A program made the translations under genes and the position numbers. 64,000 bases of DNA from Trichopria drosophilae (lineage: Eukaryota; Arthropoda; Insecta; Hymenoptera; Diapriidae), in assembly GCA_030407085.1 (NCBI GenBank), contig CM059585.1:2365001-2429000 (forward strand), written 5' to 3'. The notes below the pieces were generated by a model. It saw only the letters and a program-made list of their open reading frames with translations. It did not search any database and had not been told where the DNA came from. This document shows positions 60,685-64,000 of this stretch, piece after piece (position 1 is the first letter of the stretch; every line of letters starts with the position of its first letter).

Positions 60685-63600
60685 CTACGGTGAAGCTACC
60701 TGATGAAACAAAAATAAATGCAAATTAGTCAATTAATGTAGTTTATTACAAAATATTGTGTGACTTAGGTATTAAGAAACATTTGAGGAATTAAACAAAA
60801 ACAACAGAGGCCGTAGCAAGATTTTTCTTAGGGGAAGAGGAATTAAATTATGCAGAAGAAATTGAGGGAATGAAACAATCTACAATTCTACATTTAATGT
60901 AGATTGATAGATAATGTAATTCTACAAAATAAAGAAAACTCCCTCTGTAATTTTACTTTTTTATATTTTAAATATTTAACTTACCACCAATAGATGACCA
61001 TTTTGCCTAGATTTGCAAATCGCTGGCGTTGTGCCCGTTTTGAATTCAATAGTTCCTTCTTTACCACTGACTAGTTTATGGGAAACTCTGCAAAGAAAAA
61101 ATTGATCAATTAAAATTTAATACATTTACTTTTTTAGCTGTGTTAACAGTTTGGAAGAAGCTGAACGAATATGTGAACTTTTCAACGCCGGTAAGTATTT
61201 TAAAATGTCTTGTGTATATTTTTGTAAAGAACTTTAACTATGATTACAGGTACCCCAGGAGTTATGCAGATACTTCATTTCTATAATGGGAACAATGAAC
61301 AACGGTAAAAAGCGTTGCGAAGAACGCAGAACGGGAGCAATTTGTTTGTAAACAAAACCATCAATTTATGGACTTCTTTAATAATTATGAAGAATTCGCA
61401 AGTTGGTGGATTCAGAATGATTGACAATTTCTCACTAAATATTTATCAAAGAATCAGAAAGTAATCACTTCACTCACTGTATAATCGAAGAAAGTACTCA
61501 GAAGGATTCAAAACATTCACATCAATGCTTAATTCGTAATAGTGGAGAATTCAAGAACAAGATAGGTAATGCTAGCAATAGGATTAGAATGATTGATAAT
61601 AGGGAATTATTCACAAAGTTCAACAAATAGAATTCAAAGCTCAAAAATGAATCATTTTCAATAATTCTGAATCGTTTTTCGTTTGCTGGGTCGTACAAAA
61701 TATCTCCCCTGTACTTCATAAAATGTACTTACGTATCTTTATTGACGATATTGACGATCTTTGTGTTTTTCGTGACATCAATCGCAAGCGTGAGAGCTTC
61801 GATTATGTGAGGCACTTCTAAAATCAGATCGCCCTTGTCTTTCTTCAGTTCCGCAGGGATTCTTATAATAAGTAAATTATCCGATTCTCCCGTGACAACT
61901 AACTCTTCTATCGACTTGTAAGGTAGTCTGTGTTTTAATTTGAAGGTTTTCATAGTATCTAAAATATATACTGCTTTTTCCGTGAGGATCAGTACTCGTT
62001 CTCGAGGTTTGTAACCGTGTCGATCGTATTTTATAACAGGCGTTGCGTACTGAAAATAAAAGTGGTTTAGTTAGACCTGAGGAACGTTATCATATAGCTA
62101 CGAATGTAATTTATCAACCTTTATGGATTCACCACTTGGTAAAACATTGTTGACAAATGTTTGGCGCAGAACCTTCTGTTCTTCATGGAGTCGATCCACT
62201 CGAAATCTTGGAGCAATGCTCTTTTGGTAGGATTTCTTCTTATCGCAGAATACGGCTTCGGCAAGAACCTTCAGTTCAAATTGTTTTTTATCCTCCTCAG
62301 ATAAGGATAATCGATACTTCCTTGCTCTCCAAGCTTTGTACAATGATTTCAGTTTTTCCGATGCCTATAAATGAAATATTTTTAGAATTTTGTTTATTAA
62401 TTTTGTTTTCAGTTTAAATAAATGTGAATTTTACCTCTTGACATGCGAATGGACATGGCGGCCAGTAATTGTTCAGAACACCAGGAGGAAGCGTTTTCGC
62501 GAGCCTGAGAAGCCATTGGGTTTTGGCCAATTCAATAAAAGCTATGTTGTACTCTGTAGGTGGTCCGTTTCGTGTGATAAATCCTTTGATAAATCTATAA
62601 AAAAGTAAAACTTATGATGAATAAGAACTTTAATTCCCCTGTATCTATTTAAAAGAATTAATTACCCTCTAATGGCTTGTACAGCTTTTCGTCGACGTGC
62701 GGCTTCTCGTTTGGCTCTCCACATTCTTACGAACTTTTGGACCATTATCGCGGCACTTCGCAATTGCACATATTTTCGCCTTTGCACATATCCTTTCCAC
62801 CTACTTTGGATAATCGATATAATTTCGTGCTTCTTCATCTGGAAGGCGTCTTCCGTGACAAACAACGTTTTAGGGAATCGGATGAATAACTTTGTGCTAA
62901 AAAACAAAATTTCATTAAGCATTGTTCGCTTAATTCAGATTAAATAAATAGGATTCTTACTTTCCCATCCTGAATTCATCAGGAGTGTAATTTAAATAAT
63001 TGACAAGAATTTCGACTCCTTTTTTCGCTGGACCCTCGTAACTTGGCCAGGTGTCTGGACATAACGATTTGTATCTCTGTAGGAACTGTTCGTAAGGTTT
63101 GCGATAGGCGAATCCAGCTCGCCTAACTCGAAGGTTTTCCATAAGACCCAAGTACTTTACTTGGTGTAGTACGATTTTCTCGTTAAACTGGCCTGCAAAC
63201 AAACCCCAAAGTTCAAAAAGTTTTCGATATAATATATAAATCGTCACATAATACTATCAAATGAAAATGCGTACTTGAATTTTTGAAATCATTGGGTTTG
63301 ATACATCGAATGTAAGAAGGTTCTTTGCCCATTAAGATTTCAACTAGGTTATTTAAGCTGTTTTTAAACTGCGTGACGGCTGTTTCAGGACGCTTCTTGC
63401 TGGACAGGTCTTTTACGTCGAAAACAGCCTGAAAAATATTTTCACTCATAAATACAAGATTCCAAATTTTGAAAATAAGTTTCGTTTTTACCTTTGTAAT
63501 TGAATTCGTTGTGTTTGACATAGCTTCCCGTAGATCTCGGAAAAGTAAGTCGTTGTTTTTTTCTAAAAATCCTCTTACGTTGTAAGTTACTTCTCCCGCG

Positions 63601-64000
63601 TAATGGATCAGCCTGAATTCCTATGTGATATGAAAAAAATCGTGTTTTAGTTAACATATTTTTTGATAGCTAAAAACTGTAATCATTTGAAATGGAGCAA
63701 ATCTTACATCGCGACCCATCGTCTTTTGTGTTTGTAGATCCGCTTTCATGTGGCTAATGTAATGTGGATGGCTGTTTAGATGAGAATTAAGTTTCTCGAG
63801 GAAACTCAAGTCCGTTGGATCACCAGGACGCAGACATTCCTCGTCCATGAAAGATATTATCCCTAGATAACCAGATTATTTTAACCGGTGATGATTAATT
63901 TACGCCCAAAATCAAAATGAAGTCTTAAACAATTAAACTACCTTTGTACTTTTCTTCTATTAAGTCACAGATTACTTTATTATTAAAGTATTGTACTGGT
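60685..64000 (-). CDS. Myo61F: class-I myosin, MYO1C/Myo61F type, C-terminal half (partial)
   Basis: Exons on -: 63942->64000, 63708-63862, 63492-63620, 63275-63428, 62961-63192, 62666-62896, 62435-62594, 62119-62364, 61733-62049, 60985-61087 and 60685-60699 (stop). Phases agree at all junctions. The visible motor part has [44 protein letters not shown] and [20 protein letters not shown] (converter side). Two IQ motifs follow ([28 protein letters not shown]), then the TH1 lipid-binding tail with [17 protein letters not shown]. The KKRPETxxTQFK wording and the short tail without SH3 match vertebrate MYO1C and fly Myo61F rather than Myo1D/Myo31DF. It links actin to membranes. The N-terminal motor (P-loop, switches) lies beyond the window. 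The end is HLLVVASP. Confidence 0.93.
61138..61304 (+). pseudogene. two short in-frame exons of unknown gene inside a myosin intron
   Basis: Segment 61138-61190 has a ttttttag acceptor and a gtaagt donor. Segment 61250-61304 has an attacag acceptor and a gtaaaa donor. Joined, they keep one frame: [17 protein letters not shown] then [19 protein letters not shown]. The intron is 59 bp. Codon choice and splice sites look genuine, but no further exons are visible and the family is not recognised. It is probably a captured or duplicated gene fragment, antisense to the myosin. Confidence 0.4.
61310..61690. mobile_element. CCCAGCAAACG-terminated TIR element (copy E4), left end not found
   Basis: The right end is cgtttttcgtttgctggg. 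The last ~90 bp align with element E3 (7290-7380): aggga..attcacaaa, caacaaatag.att.aaag, caata.ttctgaat, ttttcgttt.ctggg. Where E3 has AGTATTC/GAATACTT words, E4 has GATTC/GAATCATT and TTATTC words. Non-coding. Confidence 0.6.

Overview
The window is nuclear DNA of an insect. It has spliced genes with GT-AG introns, AT-rich non-coding DNA, and a minisatellite built on CCTAACCTAA, which is two units of the insect telomere repeat. The protein orthologues fit any neopteran insect. The TE-rich introns and frequent CCTAACC motifs make Hymenoptera my best guess, but this is not proven.

Four host genes can be reconstructed exon by exon, with reading phase consistent across every junction. (1) 14.5-49.0 kb, + strand: the SRRM2/SRm300 spliceosomal RS-repeat protein (Cwc21 family). 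It has a 21.5-kb intron and two alternative 3' terminal exons, encoding about 952 or 993 aa. (2) 49.97-53.83 kb, - strand: a complete five-exon PXMP2/Mpv17-family peroxisomal membrane protein (186 aa), convergent with SRRM2. (3) 54.33-59.78 kb, + strand: a two-exon UPF0390 (C19orf53/LYDG10-like) small basic protein of 93 aa, divergent from PXMP2. (4) 60.69 kb to the window end, - strand: the C-terminal half of a class-I myosin of the MYO1C/Myo61F type, with 11 exons visible. Two broken pieces of NCBP1 (CBP80) lie at 5.95-6.29 and 7.38-7.44 kb and look like a decayed copy. Two short in-frame exons of unknown origin lie at 61.14-61.30 kb on + inside a myosin intron.

The rest is mobile-element territory. 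At 0.3-4.5 kb there is a non-LTR retrotransposon with both ORFs open. Its ORF1/ORF2 junction carries a UUUAAAC slippery heptamer, an 8-nt spacer and a perfect 8-bp stem, so ORF2 is probably made by -1 frameshifting. Other non-LTR pieces lie at 17.1, 18.2, possibly 35.7-36.3, and 56.4-57.4 kb. Short inverted-repeat DNA elements are abundant: a TA-flanked CAGT(G/A)G... family (several nested), a hAT-like element with a perfect 8-bp target duplication at 58.35 kb, CACTGTAAAA elements, elements with TAA/TTA duplications at 12.86 and 26.83 kb, and several kilobase-scale palindromes at 9.3/16.2, 21.9-23.3, 26.6-28.2, 45.1-48.7 and 50.2-51.2 kb.

The strongest candidate for something undescribed is a group of TIR elements with termini CCCAG(T/C)AAACGAAAAA (about 7.07, 34.41, 56.24 and 61.69 kb, with relatives at 12.5, 30.5 and 54.6 kb). 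Their bodies repeat one short family-specific word of the form NATTNA in both orientations. Two copies share the same sequence skeleton with the word replaced throughout. In three of them a tRNA-like unit (A-box and B-box, twice followed by a T-run) sits about 130-190 bp from one terminus.
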